Assembly: GCF_030272615.1 (NCBI RefSeq)
Contig: NC_081406.1
Span: 258,839,386 to 258,903,385 of the forward strand
Direction of reading: 5' to 3'
Source: Cryptomeria japonica
Taxonomy: Eukaryota; Streptophyta; Pinopsida; Cupressales; Cupressaceae
Length of the DNA: 64,000 nt
The notes below the pieces were generated by a model that saw only the letters and a list, made by a program, of their open reading frames with translations, did no database searches and was not told where the DNA came from. The translations under genes were made by a program, and so were the position numbers. Positions 24,792 to 34,608 of this stretch are shown one piece after another. Numbering within the stretch: position 1 is the first letter of the stretch; every line of letters begins with the position of its first letter.

Positions 24792-26527
24792 GTACGTTTC
24801 ATTTGCCGATGGGTGAGATGACAGTCACCCTTGAGGATGTATATCGGATACTGAGGATACCGATAGATAGGGAGCTGATCCCATACGATCGAGATGGAGT
24901 TAGGGAGGCCCTTAGACGAGTATTCCAGGACCTAGGACTGGAGATGAGGGCAAGACACGTGGCGTGAGATACCATGACAGCCACAAGATTAGCATTACCA
25001 GCCGTGGTAGGAGGAGCGATCAGTGGGTTCCTGTGTCCAGACAGGGCAACACGGGGGTTGGCTGTGGGTTGGGGAGGAGCACTAGAGACACTAGTGATGC
25101 AACACACCAGATATGCTTGGGGACCGTGTGTGCTGGCACACCTCTACTATGAGCTGCATCAGTTTGTCTACCACGGATCAGTGGGATTGGGTTGCAAAGT
25201 GACATTGCTGTAGGTATGGGCTTACGAGCATTTGCTAGTGACGAGGCCGATACACTTCAGAAGCAGGGGACATGGACGCAGTTTTGTTCATTTTTATGAC
25301 ATGATCACATCATAGCCACGGATTGGCAGGTTAGAGCATTGGCGGTGAGTGATAGATGATATCGACATGGTCATATGGAGACCATACTTGGGCTGCGAGC
25401 AATGGGAGGACGATGCAGTTGAGCTTCCCTACACCTTCCGGAGCAGGTATCTGATTGGGCGGACGCCCTATGTGCTGGAGAGGTAGCTGGTGGACAGGGT
25501 TGGCCGACAGTTTGGCAGGATTTAGAGGATGCCACGGGGCTCGGGCATGTATGCACGAATGGTTAGGGATCAGGCACAGTTTGGGCCCTTGCTGTCATAT
25601 GATCAGGCAGTGACACAGCTGGTAGAGATGATGCCCCTACCCTGGGACATGTGGCCAGAGATTGAGGACGCCAGCATGGATGCTAAGTACACAGCATACT
25701 GGGCAGAGCATCCCTTCCCACAGTTGACAGATTCGGGAGAGCCATTGGATGGAGATGGGGGTGGAGAGGATGATGATGGTGGAGGTGATGGGGGTAGAGG
25801 CCGATGGAGGAGGAGGGGAGCAGTTGGAGAGAGGAGGGTTGTAGCTCGAAGGGAGGGTGGTGAGGAGAGACAGGCTCGGGTGGTGAGGGGTCATGGCGGA
25901 TTGCTGCTATAGGTGCCAGTAGCACAGGGTCCCAGACAGGTACAGGGACAGGGACAGATACAGGGACAGGTACCAGTACAGGTACAGGTACAGGAGCAGG
26001 CACCCGTATAGGGGGAGCCACAGGCAGAGGCGGAGGGGGCTGACCCAGTGGAGGATGAGCTGATAGAGTTGAGGGAGATCTGCCAGGGCCAGGCAGATGA
26101 GATCCAAGAGTTGGAGAGGGAGAGGGATCGGCTCAGGAGGAGGCTCAGAGATACTGAGCGGGAGCGAGATCAGGCCATTCAACACTACACAGAGGCTGAG
26201 ACAACACTGAGGGCTGGGAAGCAGGCGACAGAGGACACAGGGGCTGGATATGCCTACGTCCTGCAGGCAGGGGAGGAGATCGGTTACTGGCGAGATCTTT
26301 ATTATGGTGCAGTGCCAGCAGATCAGCGGGCGAGGAGCTTCCATAGACCATCGCGTACAACGACGGCTACGGGAGGGAGCCGGAGGAGACAGGCATTGAG
26401 TGGTGGGGTTATGGGTCCTCCACCACCACCAGATAGAAAGGATAGGCGAGATGATCTTGGGGCGAGTCCTTCAGGGGCTCAGATTCCATCGAGGCCAGGT
26501 GGCTCCGAGGGAGGGAGTTCATCATAG

Positions 26528-28249
26528 CCATAGAGGGCTCCCTATGTATCAGTTTTGTACCATTTTTGTATGATGATGTAGACACCTGCGGGTGCTTTTG
26601 TAGCCATATGATTTTGACATCATTGTATCATGACACTTTTATGATTATATATATGAGATGATTCATCTTTGCGGCAGCTATATGCATGTGTACCTATGTG
26701 GTGAGATGCTCTTATGTGATGTTTGTTATATGGATGCAAATATGTATATGATGCAATGCATATATTTTTTTTGTTCTTTTATGTTTTATATGTTATGCAT
26801 GATGCAAATGTGAATGTATGAAATGCCAATGAATATGATAATGCAAATAATTATTTACATGATGAGAATATAAAATGTTCTAACATGTGTTGTGTGCAGG
26901 ATGTGATGCAGTTGTGATATCTATATGTATGTATGAAATGCTTATATGTGGTAATGCAGGTGCAACTACATGAAATGCAAATGTTTTTGGTGTGTCATTA
27001 TACTCAGTCATGTGATAGCAGGCTACGCGGACTCGAGAAGGATGATGGAAGTCAATCAAGAAAGGGAGATGGAAGACATAAGATATGAAAGTGAAAGAGC
27101 TTCTTGTGCATTATCATCATTGAGCGTTATTATGGAAAGTAGGTTATGACAATCAAGGCATATGTTTGACCCAGAAAGTCATTGTACCTGTTTGCATGGA
27201 GATAAGACAGTCACAAACAAGGAATGCCCTAGTTCATACTAGACTCTCAGTGTCCTCATATCCTTGGACAAGTCATAACATTACTAAGAGACAATCCACA
27301 GATAGCAAATACAAATAGGTGATGATACCTCATCCTCGCCTTTCTAGTCAAAGACATCCTGGAGATAGAATCTCTAGTCAAAGACATCCCGAAAAAGCTA
27401 AAAGACATGTCACCAAAAGATAAAATCAAAAGAAAACCAAGACTCGACACCAACATCCATTGTAGTCCTCAAGTTTAGTGTCTCTTGTCACTTGTATAAG
27501 TCTTATTTGATTGTGGTCACAATGTTTACTTTCATAGAAAGGATAGATAGCACTGAACCATAATGTTGTCTGAGTCTATTGAAACATTTGATTTGTTAAA
27601 AACCCATTGTTACTGCTGTGTCTCATCTGAAACTGACTGAATCCATGAAACTGATACTTTATTGTGGATCTGTGATGCAAATGTTGCTTTATTGCGGATT
27701 GTGCGCGGATAGACTGAAGGAAGCTGGAAGAAACTATACTCCTCAAAACATGTGATGTTCTCAGTTCCACACCCATCACTAGATGTAGGATTTTGCCTTA
27801 GCCACAGATAAGATCTGATTTATTATGGATGGAAAGGAGTGAAAAGGGAGGTTTATTATGAATGGCTAACCAATCTTAGGGAGATCAATAACAAGCCATG
27901 ATGGGAATGGGTAAGTTTATTATGGATGAATTGGTCGTGAGTGTGTGCAAAGTGAAGGGATGAAATGGAATCCTGAAGGAGGGAGGAGCAATGTCTCTAT
28001 GCATAGCGCTGGTGACCCAGTTTTCACCATGGTACTTGCCCAGGGCGCCATCGAAGTGGTTTTTACCGTTGGACGAAATTATTTCTCTTTACTTTTTTCA
28101 ATTTTTTCAATGTTTTTTTTTTGTGTCACAAGGCGCCCGTTTGCCAGGTTTTCACCAAGTAACGATTTTTTTTGTTTTATAATTTTTTTTTTGTATTTTT
28201 TGTATTTTTGATTTTTTTTGTATTTTTGAAATTAGGATACTCTGAAGAG
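26528..28249. other. Element 1 spacer between the PMD gene end and integrase tail
   Basis: The 3' ends of the two convergent units meet here. I see no domain on either strand. Notable pieces are an ATG-rich, TATG-repetitive stretch (26640-26990), a short duplication of TCTAGTCAAAGACATCC (about 27340 and 27372), and a T-rich tract (28085-28220). Confidence 0.5.
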
Positions 28250-28505
28250 CTATGTGTAAAACCTGCGAAGGTGCATGCTGTTGATAGGATCCTCCAAAGG
28301 TTCACCTTCTGTAGTTGAGAGTTGATATGCACCAGATCCATATGCTATTGTAATAATGTAGGGACCAAGCCAGTTTGGTTCGAACTTGCCCTTCTTCTCT
28401 CTGTCCTGTTGATTTTTAGGATTTTCTCTGAGAACTAAGTCACCCACCTCAAATGTGCGAGGTTTGACCTTGTGATTGTAGCTACATTGTTCCTTGATTG
28501 AATGA
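28250..28505 (-). pseudogene. Element 1 integrase C-terminal fragment
   Basis: The minus strand encodes the chromo-less C-terminal end of a gypsy integrase: FEVGDLVLRENP, then GKFEPNWLGPYII and a terminal INSMHLRRFYT. The block normally follows the DDE core, but here the sequence just upstream belongs to the post-protease region. The RT, RNase H and integrase core have therefore been removed. The fragment is in the same frame as the upstream gag-pro frame. Confidence 0.85.
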
Positions 28506-28513
28506 TGTGTAGC

Positions 28514-29866
28514 TCAAGTGACTGTCTTCCTTGATGAAGGAACTGAGATAGAATTACTAGTGTGTGGACTACACAGGCCCATATGCATGTCACCTAAAGA
28601 AGTTTGGGTATCCCTGATAACAAAGTCCCTTGAGGAAGTTCCATTAAAGGTCCATGATGTATCGCCAGAAGGGAAAGGATGTGTGAAACAAGTGGATGAG
28701 TTATGAAGGGTTATGATTGAGAAAAGAAGTAAAAGTATCATGACATGTTGGAGACTTAGGATCAACAAGTATTCTTTTTGACTTGAAATTTTAGAACTTT
28801 TGCCCCCAGTTATTTTGGTATTAGGGGAGATCAACTCTTTCTTTTTTTGCTTCATAGGATTTTTATCCTTGACTTTGATTTTTGCAGAGTCCAGTAGCTT
28901 TTGATTTTGATTTGGACTGAACGATTTTTCTTTATTTTTGACTTGTAGATTTTTCTTTTCATAGCTTGATTTGTGATCCTCGATTAGTAAGGGCTTTTGT
29001 AATTCTTGTTGATCCAAGTCTGGGAGAGGTCTGGAAATGGAATGAGTGGGTGATATGGTAAAGCTATGTGGGTTCTCAAGAGGGCTGGCGATATGCTCAA
29101 TAGATTCTTTGTTGGAACCACTCTTAGGACTATTGATCTCAAGAGATGCTTGCACCACTAGAGGAAATTTGCATTTAGACTTAGTAGCCACAACACTAGG
29201 CGGTTCACACCCAATTCCTTGGCATTGAAAATTGTTTGTAGATTTTTCTTGTTGACTCAATGTGTTAGGAGATAGTAGGAGTTGATCAACATGAAATATA
29301 TACTCACCACATCCTAAGTCTTTAACCTTGAATTTTTCTTTGAGCTCTGTTTGTTTTGATGTACAAGCTTTCAAGGATTTTGGAGCCACATATGTTGAAG
29401 ATGGAATAGCTTCTCGATTACTTGGTATTGTTATTTTTGATCTAGGTCGTAGATTGTTGCAATATATGAATGGATTTGGGTCAGCTTTGACATTCACTTC
29501 AACTCCATTATGTGGAAACTTGATACATCGATGATATGTAGATGGTACTACGCTCATCTCATGAATCCATGGATGTCCCAAAAGTATGTTGTATGTAAGA
29601 TCAAGGTCAAGGACTTGACAAACCACATCTTTTGTAACTGGCCCAACCCTGAGAGGTAAGGTGACTGTTCCTTTTGATGAACGCTCTTCATCATCATATG
29701 CTTTGATGGTAATTTTGTTTGTAGAATTCACAGCTTTATCAGAATATCCCAATTGTTTAATAGTGCTCAATGTACAAATGTTTAGACCTGCTCCTCCATC
29801 TATCAGGACTCGTTTTATTCGATGTTTGTGTATGAAGGCTTCAATGTGTAAAGGTGCATTATGTGG
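28514..29866 (-). pseudogene. Element 1 retropepsin and unusual downstream region
   Basis: The aspartic protease starts just after an in-frame TAG (29867-29869): VLIDGGAGLNI is the flap-preceding catalytic D(T/G)G block, and YNILLGHPWIH is the conserved ILG block. After the protease, a Lys/Ser/Gln-rich linker leads to a hydrophobic run, LLILSLQHVMILLLLFSIIT (about 28700-28770). A Ser/Thr-rich tail with NSS and NGT sequons follows, then a TGA at 28514. An RT should stand in this position. The hydrophobic piece may be translated filler or acquired sequence. Confidence 0.75.
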
Positions 29867-30643
29867 CTAATTTACGGAGCTGTCATCAGCTTCTGTGAAT
29901 GTAAGAGAGTGTGGAATGGAAAGGTATCCCACTATGGCTTGAAACTGGTCCACGTTCAGATCAGTAGGAACGACAGTGTCTCTCAAGATTTTGTCAAGAA
30001 TGGCTTTATGTGCGGGAGATATGCGTAAGAGCTCAAGAATGGAGATGAGCGCGGGTGTTTTCCCTAACTGTTCTACAAGGTCATACTTAGGTTTGGTTGA
30101 TGAAGAAGCAATGTTTTTAGTTGGAGCACCTTGCAAAGTAATTTTACCTCGATGAGTTGTGACATGACATTCAGAGGTAGGTTCGGAAGAAGATCCAACG
30201 CCTTTTAGGACAATCTTGGGTCTCTGAGTAGAATTCTCAGGATTTTTGTCCTTGATGATAATTGTAGAGACGTAATTGTCCATCAAAATGTGATTGATAG
30301 TTGAATCATAGTTGTAGGATGCTCTAGTATAGTTGGTTTGGTCATCTATGGCTTTCGCTTTTCCCTTGTCATGTTTTGGGAATGGTTCCTTAAACATCTC
30401 ATGTTCTTGATTAGACGAATGTCCCTCAATCTCAATGTCACCTCTATCAATGAGATCTTGTATGATGTTCTTCAGTCGATGACAATTTCCTGTCTTATGA
30501 CCCTTGCTCTGATGAAATTCACAATACTCATCATCATTCCACCAATTTGGTTTAACCTTTGGTTCATATGGAGGAAAGTCTGGAACTGTGATTACCTTGT
30601 TTGCCACAAGCTTTTTGAAAACTGACTCAAGTGGTTCTCCCAA
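29867..30643 (-). pseudogene. Element 1 gag C-terminal region with CxxHx4Hx4C motif
   Basis: This 258-codon frame continues the gag frame after an in-frame TGA at 30659-30661. It has KPNWWNDDEYCEFHQSKGHK, giving the C-x2-H-x4-H-x4-C zinc-type motif of Athila/Tat gag proteins, followed by LKNIIQDLIDRG. It ends at a TAG and the same frame then continues into protease. Gag and pro were thus once one polyprotein in a single frame. Confidence 0.8.
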
Positions 30644-30658
30644 TGGAGTGTACTTCCT

Positions 30659-32380
30659 TCATGATCTGGAAGTTGTTTGAGTATTCACCTGATTGTTTGT
30701 AGAACTTGATCCCGAAAAGATGAATTTGGGTCGCATTGTGTTGGCATCAACAACACCATCATTGACTGTGTTCTTGTTTTTATTCCAAAATCTTGGCTTG
30801 TCTTTTCCTTTAAAGTCATCTTTGTTTTCCTTGAATATCTTGATGACTCCTTGTTCAATTAGGACCTTTTCTGTTGCTAAGCCTTTTTCAATAACGTCCT
30901 TGAAGGTGGAGAAACAAGCTTTTCTTAGATCATAGCCAATGTCTTTGTTAACGTTCTGGGTGAACATTTCTACCATTTGTTTTTGTGGAATTTCACAAGA
31001 GCATCTGCTGGCTAGATTTCTCCATCTTTGTAGAAATGATGCAAAAGACTCTCCCTCTTTTTGCTTGGTATTGCACAAAGTAGTGACTGATATGTCTGTC
31101 TCTATATTGTAGGAGAAATGTTGAATAAATGTCTCTGCTAGATCACCCCATGACTTAATACCAGGTGGGAGTTGGGAGAACCATTCCATAGCTTGATCAC
31201 CTAAGCTTTGTGGGAATAATCTCATCAAGTATGTCTCTTCTGCTGCTACCTCAATGCAGGCTGTGAAAAACTGTCTTATGTGTGCCTTAGGATCCCATTT
31301 TCCTCTATACTTATCAAATTTAGGCGTCACAAAGTGTGTAGGAAAAGGAGGCATTAGAATGTTCTTGTCAAATGGATAAGGACATATGTCTCTCATTGTG
31401 TATGTTGGCTTTGGTGTATTTATGTCCTCCATTTTCTTTTGTAAGTCCCTGATTTGTTGTTCCAAATTGCTCTTAGGTGGAGATTGACTTCTTGGACCAT
31501 ACCCTATGCTTGAGGCACCAATTGGAGGAGGAGCATGTTGCATATATGGATGATATTGATCATACACATGTTCATATGGGGGAGGTCTATAATAATGTTG
31601 TGTATATGGACCACTTGGTATAGATTCATGTTGAGGAACACCATATCTATTTTGTGCATGTATACCATACTCTACAGACATGTCATGTTCTAATGTGTTG
31701 CCCCCAAATTTGACACGGGGTTTCCTTGTGTCCAAATTTTGAGCATGCCTTTGAATATCCAATTGCCTTGGTGGTTGATCCTTAGCATTAGTATGTGATT
31801 GAGCATATCTGTTTGCATATTTGTCTGCATAAGACTTCCATAACGGTCTGTGAGGGTGAGTATCATATGCTTGACCATGTGTATGTGGGACCTCTGGTTT
31901 TTGAAGCAAAGCTGATGGTGATTCAGGTACCATATGTGGTCCTCTATTTCCTCCACTATTAGGTCTCCTTTGATCCATGTTGGAGTGAGTTTGTTGCAAA
32001 GGTCGATTTTTCATTATTTGAGACATGTCAAAATCATGAGGTATCTTGGCTCCACTTTGTGCCATCATTTGTAAGAAGTACTGTCTATCCCTTCTCATTA
32101 TTTCCTCAACCAATCGATTGAAATGGGGATTCATAATGGATTCTTCCACATCTGCTGAATGTATGGAAAAGTTGTCCATATTGTCATTGTGTGTAGCATT
32201 GTTGTTTATAGTGTCCATGTTCTCAACATTTGGAATGTTTCTATAGGCATCCATGTCAGGTAATGTAGTATGATCAGAGTTGAAAAAGATATCATTGTCA
32301 TACTCATAAGAACTCATGTTTGCGGACTCTTGAGCCTCTTTAGTTTCTCTCCTAAATTTTTGAAGACGGGTTTCAACCAT
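30659..32380 (-). CDS. Element 1 gag (Retrotrans_gag domain)
   Basis: This 573-codon minus-strand frame starts MVETRLQKFRRE. The N-terminal half is His/Pro/Tyr-rich and low in complexity. A Retrotrans_gag (PF03732-type) domain occupies about residues 350-505: TPKFDKYRGKWDPKAHIRQF, then DQAMEWFSQLPPGIKSW and LQRWRNLASRC. The protein would form the capsid-like particle of the element. The frame ends at a TGA, beyond which the same frame stays open for another 258 codons. Either decay or stop-codon suppression would explain this; decay is more likely because further in-frame stops follow. Confidence 0.88.
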   Translation of the reverse strand: MVETRLQKFRRETKEAQESANMSSYEYDNDIFFNSDHTTLPDMDAYRNIPNVENMDTINNNATHNDNMDNFSIHSADVEESIMNPHFNRLVEEIMRRDRQYFLQMMAQSGAKIPHDFDMSQIMKNRPLQQTHSNMDQRRPNSGGNRGPHMVPESPSALLQKPEVPHTHGQAYDTHPHRPLWKSYADKYANRYAQSHTNAKDQPPRQLDIQRHAQNLDTRKPRVKFGGNTLEHDMSVEYGIHAQNRYGVPQHESIPSGPYTQHYYRPPPYEHVYDQYHPYMQHAPPPIGASSIGYGPRSQSPPKSNLEQQIRDLQKKMEDINTPKPTYTMRDICPYPFDKNILMPPFPTHFVTPKFDKYRGKWDPKAHIRQFFTACIEVAAEETYLMRLFPQSLGDQAMEWFSQLPPGIKSWGDLAETFIQHFSYNIETDISVTTLCNTKQKEGESFASFLQRWRNLASRCSCEIPQKQMVEMFTQNVNKDIGYDLRKACFSTFKDVIEKGLATEKVLIEQGVIKIFKENKDDFKGKDKPRFWNKNKNTVNDGVVDANTMRPKFIFSGSSSTNNQVNTQTTSRS

Positions 32381-32877
32381 GAACTAGGTATTGATCGAGA
32401 TGTGTGAGACTAGATGAAAAATGGAAAAAGTATGGAAGACCAAGAGTTGGATGGAATGTAAATGAATCTGAGGTGTACTTGCAATGTCCAAAGTGTAAGA
32501 CCAAGTATGTATGTAGTAGAGTAGGTGTGACTTCCAAAGAGAGGATAGTTTCTCTTGATGAGGTAAGTTGACCTTGACTCTAAATAAGACCAAATGAGAC
32601 CCAAAGGTAAGAAACCTTGATGAGGGACCACTTAGCAAAGTGTTGTTGTATGTAGTGTGTTGACAAAGTATAGTGAGGACAAGCAAGTGACCTTTTGACT
32701 CAAGTTTAGACAAGTGTGAATGTAAAGTGAGATGTGAAGCAATGATGGATTTTGTGAGACCCAAAGATTGGTTGAATGCTAAATGAAACCCTGGAGAAAT
32801 GACCTAGGAAGCTCAAGAATTCCGAAACTGACTGTGTTTGTTTGCTGGACTGTAACAATTTTTCAATTTTGGACATA

Positions 32878-33034
32878 GACGCGCCTGTATACTTCACAGA
32901 CGTGGTTTCCTGACGCAGACGCAGCTCTGTTTAACACAGACACATTTTTGAGATTTTTTTGCAAAGTGAAATGTTGACTGTTGGAACACAGACGCGATTC
33001 TACCCTTCACAGATGCGGTTTCCTGACACAGACG
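32878..33034 (-). repeat. CGCGTCTGTG motif array next to gag
   Basis: On the minus (sense) strand, about seven degenerate CGCGTCTGTG copies lie 500-650 bp upstream of the gag ATG. In plus-strand text they read CACAGACGCG, CACAGACGTGG, GCAGACGCAG and similar. Confidence 0.75.
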
Positions 33035-34255
33035 CGTTTCTGTAAAATTTGTGCAATTTTTTCCAATCTGTGAAGTCATTTTGTTGTGACCAAATCTGAC
33101 TGTTTGACTGTTTTTCGTGACAAAAGGACACAGTGTTGATGAAGACCCAATGTTTGCAAGTGTCTAGACTCAAAATGACTCCAAGAAAAGTGTGTTGTTT
33201 GATGTGAAAATGTTTTGCATACACTTGAAGACACAAAAGACACAATGTTTTGTTGTTTGGTCTTGAATGCTTTGAATGTTTAACATAAGTCAAGCACAAT
33301 TCTTATGGCTGGCCAAGACAATAGTTGTTGATCCCACATGGGGTTTTACCCCCGAGGCTACGCTATTCAGAGCGGATACTTAGATGATTGACCTCACTAG
33401 CTCCACCCTCGACACTCACTTCTCGGGTCAGCCAAGCATCAGTCCCCACGAAAACTCCCCGTGGTGAACTTTGTATCTCTACTAAGAACCATATGTGTGT
33501 GGGCCGCTACCAGAGGTCCGACCTCCTGCCTCAACAACTAGAAGGATTTGGGATTCTAAAACAAAAAGGTGCTAGTAAGGGTATCCGCTCGTGTGGCCAT
33601 ACATGTGGCACTTTCAACTCTGTAAATATAGAAGGCTCCCAGCCGGTAGGGGTTATGCCCTACAACTGATCAAATAAATTTGATCAAACAGGTTTATGGG
33701 GAGACATAGTGTCGGTATGAACTAATCAACACACGTTATTCATAGTTTTCACCATGAATATAGTTATTTATAGTGGTTTGGAAGAAGATGGCTTTTCTTT
33801 TGCTACCACTTGAGTTGTTCTCTTCTCACTAGTAGTCCTAATGACCACACGGGAAGACAGGCCCTCTAAAGATTAAACAAAAAGAGCCTATTGCTCAAGA
33901 CACAAAAGACAATGATTCAATTTTAGTGCACCAATTGAAGTGTTTGCTAGTCCATGAAAACAAGGCACACAATAAAAATCCAAAAACCCTTGCCAAGGCC
34001 CTGCAAGAAAGAGTTGTTAGTAGTTTGGATTGTTTCAAATGATCACCCCTTCCTGCAAGCACACAAGTTAGGTAAATTTTAAACCCAAAAGGCTTTGTGA
34101 AAATAGGGGCCTTCAACCAAACGATTTAACTTTTAAGACAAGCTGCACCAATTTCGTTAGCTAGATCTGAAAATGTTAGCTCAAGATAAACCAGATCTGA
34201 AACCCTAAATGCAAAATCCGAAAACTGAATCAATAAAAACTCAAAATTTGAAACT

Positions 34256-34495
34256 GGTGAACACAAACGCAATTACCCTTGACACAGACGCGACTCCGTG
34301 ACACAGACGCGGTTCTGTGAGACACAGATGTGACCACAGAACACAGACGCGTCTTATGGACACAGACGCGGCTAAAATCAGTGCAGACGCGCTTTCCTGG
34401 AACCTGCAAAATAAAATATTACCGATAACACAGACGCGACTCCAGATGTTGCAGACGCGCCAGAAAATCAAAAACGCGATCCAAAAGTACGCAGA
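34256..34495 (-). repeat. CGCGTCTGTG motif array next to PBS
   Basis: About ten copies are spaced 15-35 bp apart, beginning about 90 bp downstream of the PBS in element orientation. It is the same array type as at 63255-63520 in the right-edge family member, so it is an ancestral feature of the family. Confidence 0.85.
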
Positions 34496-34587
34496 TGCAA
34501 AAATGTCGAAAATGTTGTCGAAAATGCCAGATCTAAGACTTCAAACACAAAATCTGCAACAAAATGTTAAATGCAAAAGGGACAAGA

Positions 34588-34605
34588 GTCCCACTGGGCG
34601 TGCCA
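34588..34605 (-). promoter_or_regulatory. Element 1 primer-binding site
   Basis: On the minus strand, TGGCACGCCCAGTGGGAC lies three bases inside the 5' LTR end. It starts with TGG, the complement of a tRNA CCA end. The element at the right edge of the window has the same site with one change (63157-63174). I could not name the priming tRNA with confidence. Confidence 0.8.
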
Positions 34606-34608
34606 AAA

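Larger units (their letters stand above)
22569..26527 (+). pseudogene. Antisense plant-mobile-domain (PMD) gene carried by element 1
   Basis: A plus-strand gene runs opposite to the retrotransposon. Exon 1 (22569-22634, 22 codons starting MAFIHRFDRIRRFQ) ends at a GTAAGT donor. A pyrimidine-rich acceptor ending CTGCAG at 23404 leads into exon 2 in phase. The exon 2 frame encodes PMD landmarks: FEDRATIEGMGL, ALAERWHSET, then after the solo LTR FHLPMGEMTVTLEDVYRI and VWAYEH, the blocks found in MAIN/MAIL-like PMD proteins (aminotransferase-like, PF10536 type). An acidic Gly-rich stretch, a Gln/Val/Pro repeat and a coiled coil (about 26060-26230, LERERDRLRRRLRDTERERD) follow, ending at 26527. 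One frame is kept throughout but has several in-frame stops (near 23459, 24965, 25211 and later), mostly TGG-to-TGA or CAG-to-TAG type, plus a 1.2-kb insertion. It is therefore a recent pseudogene. A PMD role in transcription or silencing is known for plant relatives; any role here is inference. Confidence 0.8.
32381..34587 (-). other. Element 1 untranslated leader
   Basis: The 2.2 kb between PBS and gag ATG has no long frame. It carries two CACAGACGCG (sense CGCGTCTGTG) arrays, a GC-richer middle (33300-33700), and sequence shared with the right-edge element (for example the block around 33780-33870, seen again in reverse complement at 63920-64000). Confidence 0.7.

Noticed and set aside
25637-26360. 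Minus-strand frames opposite the PMD/coiled-coil region
   Set aside because: They are shadows of the plus-strand frame, with Pro/Leu/Val repeats mirroring the GGTACAGG repeats.
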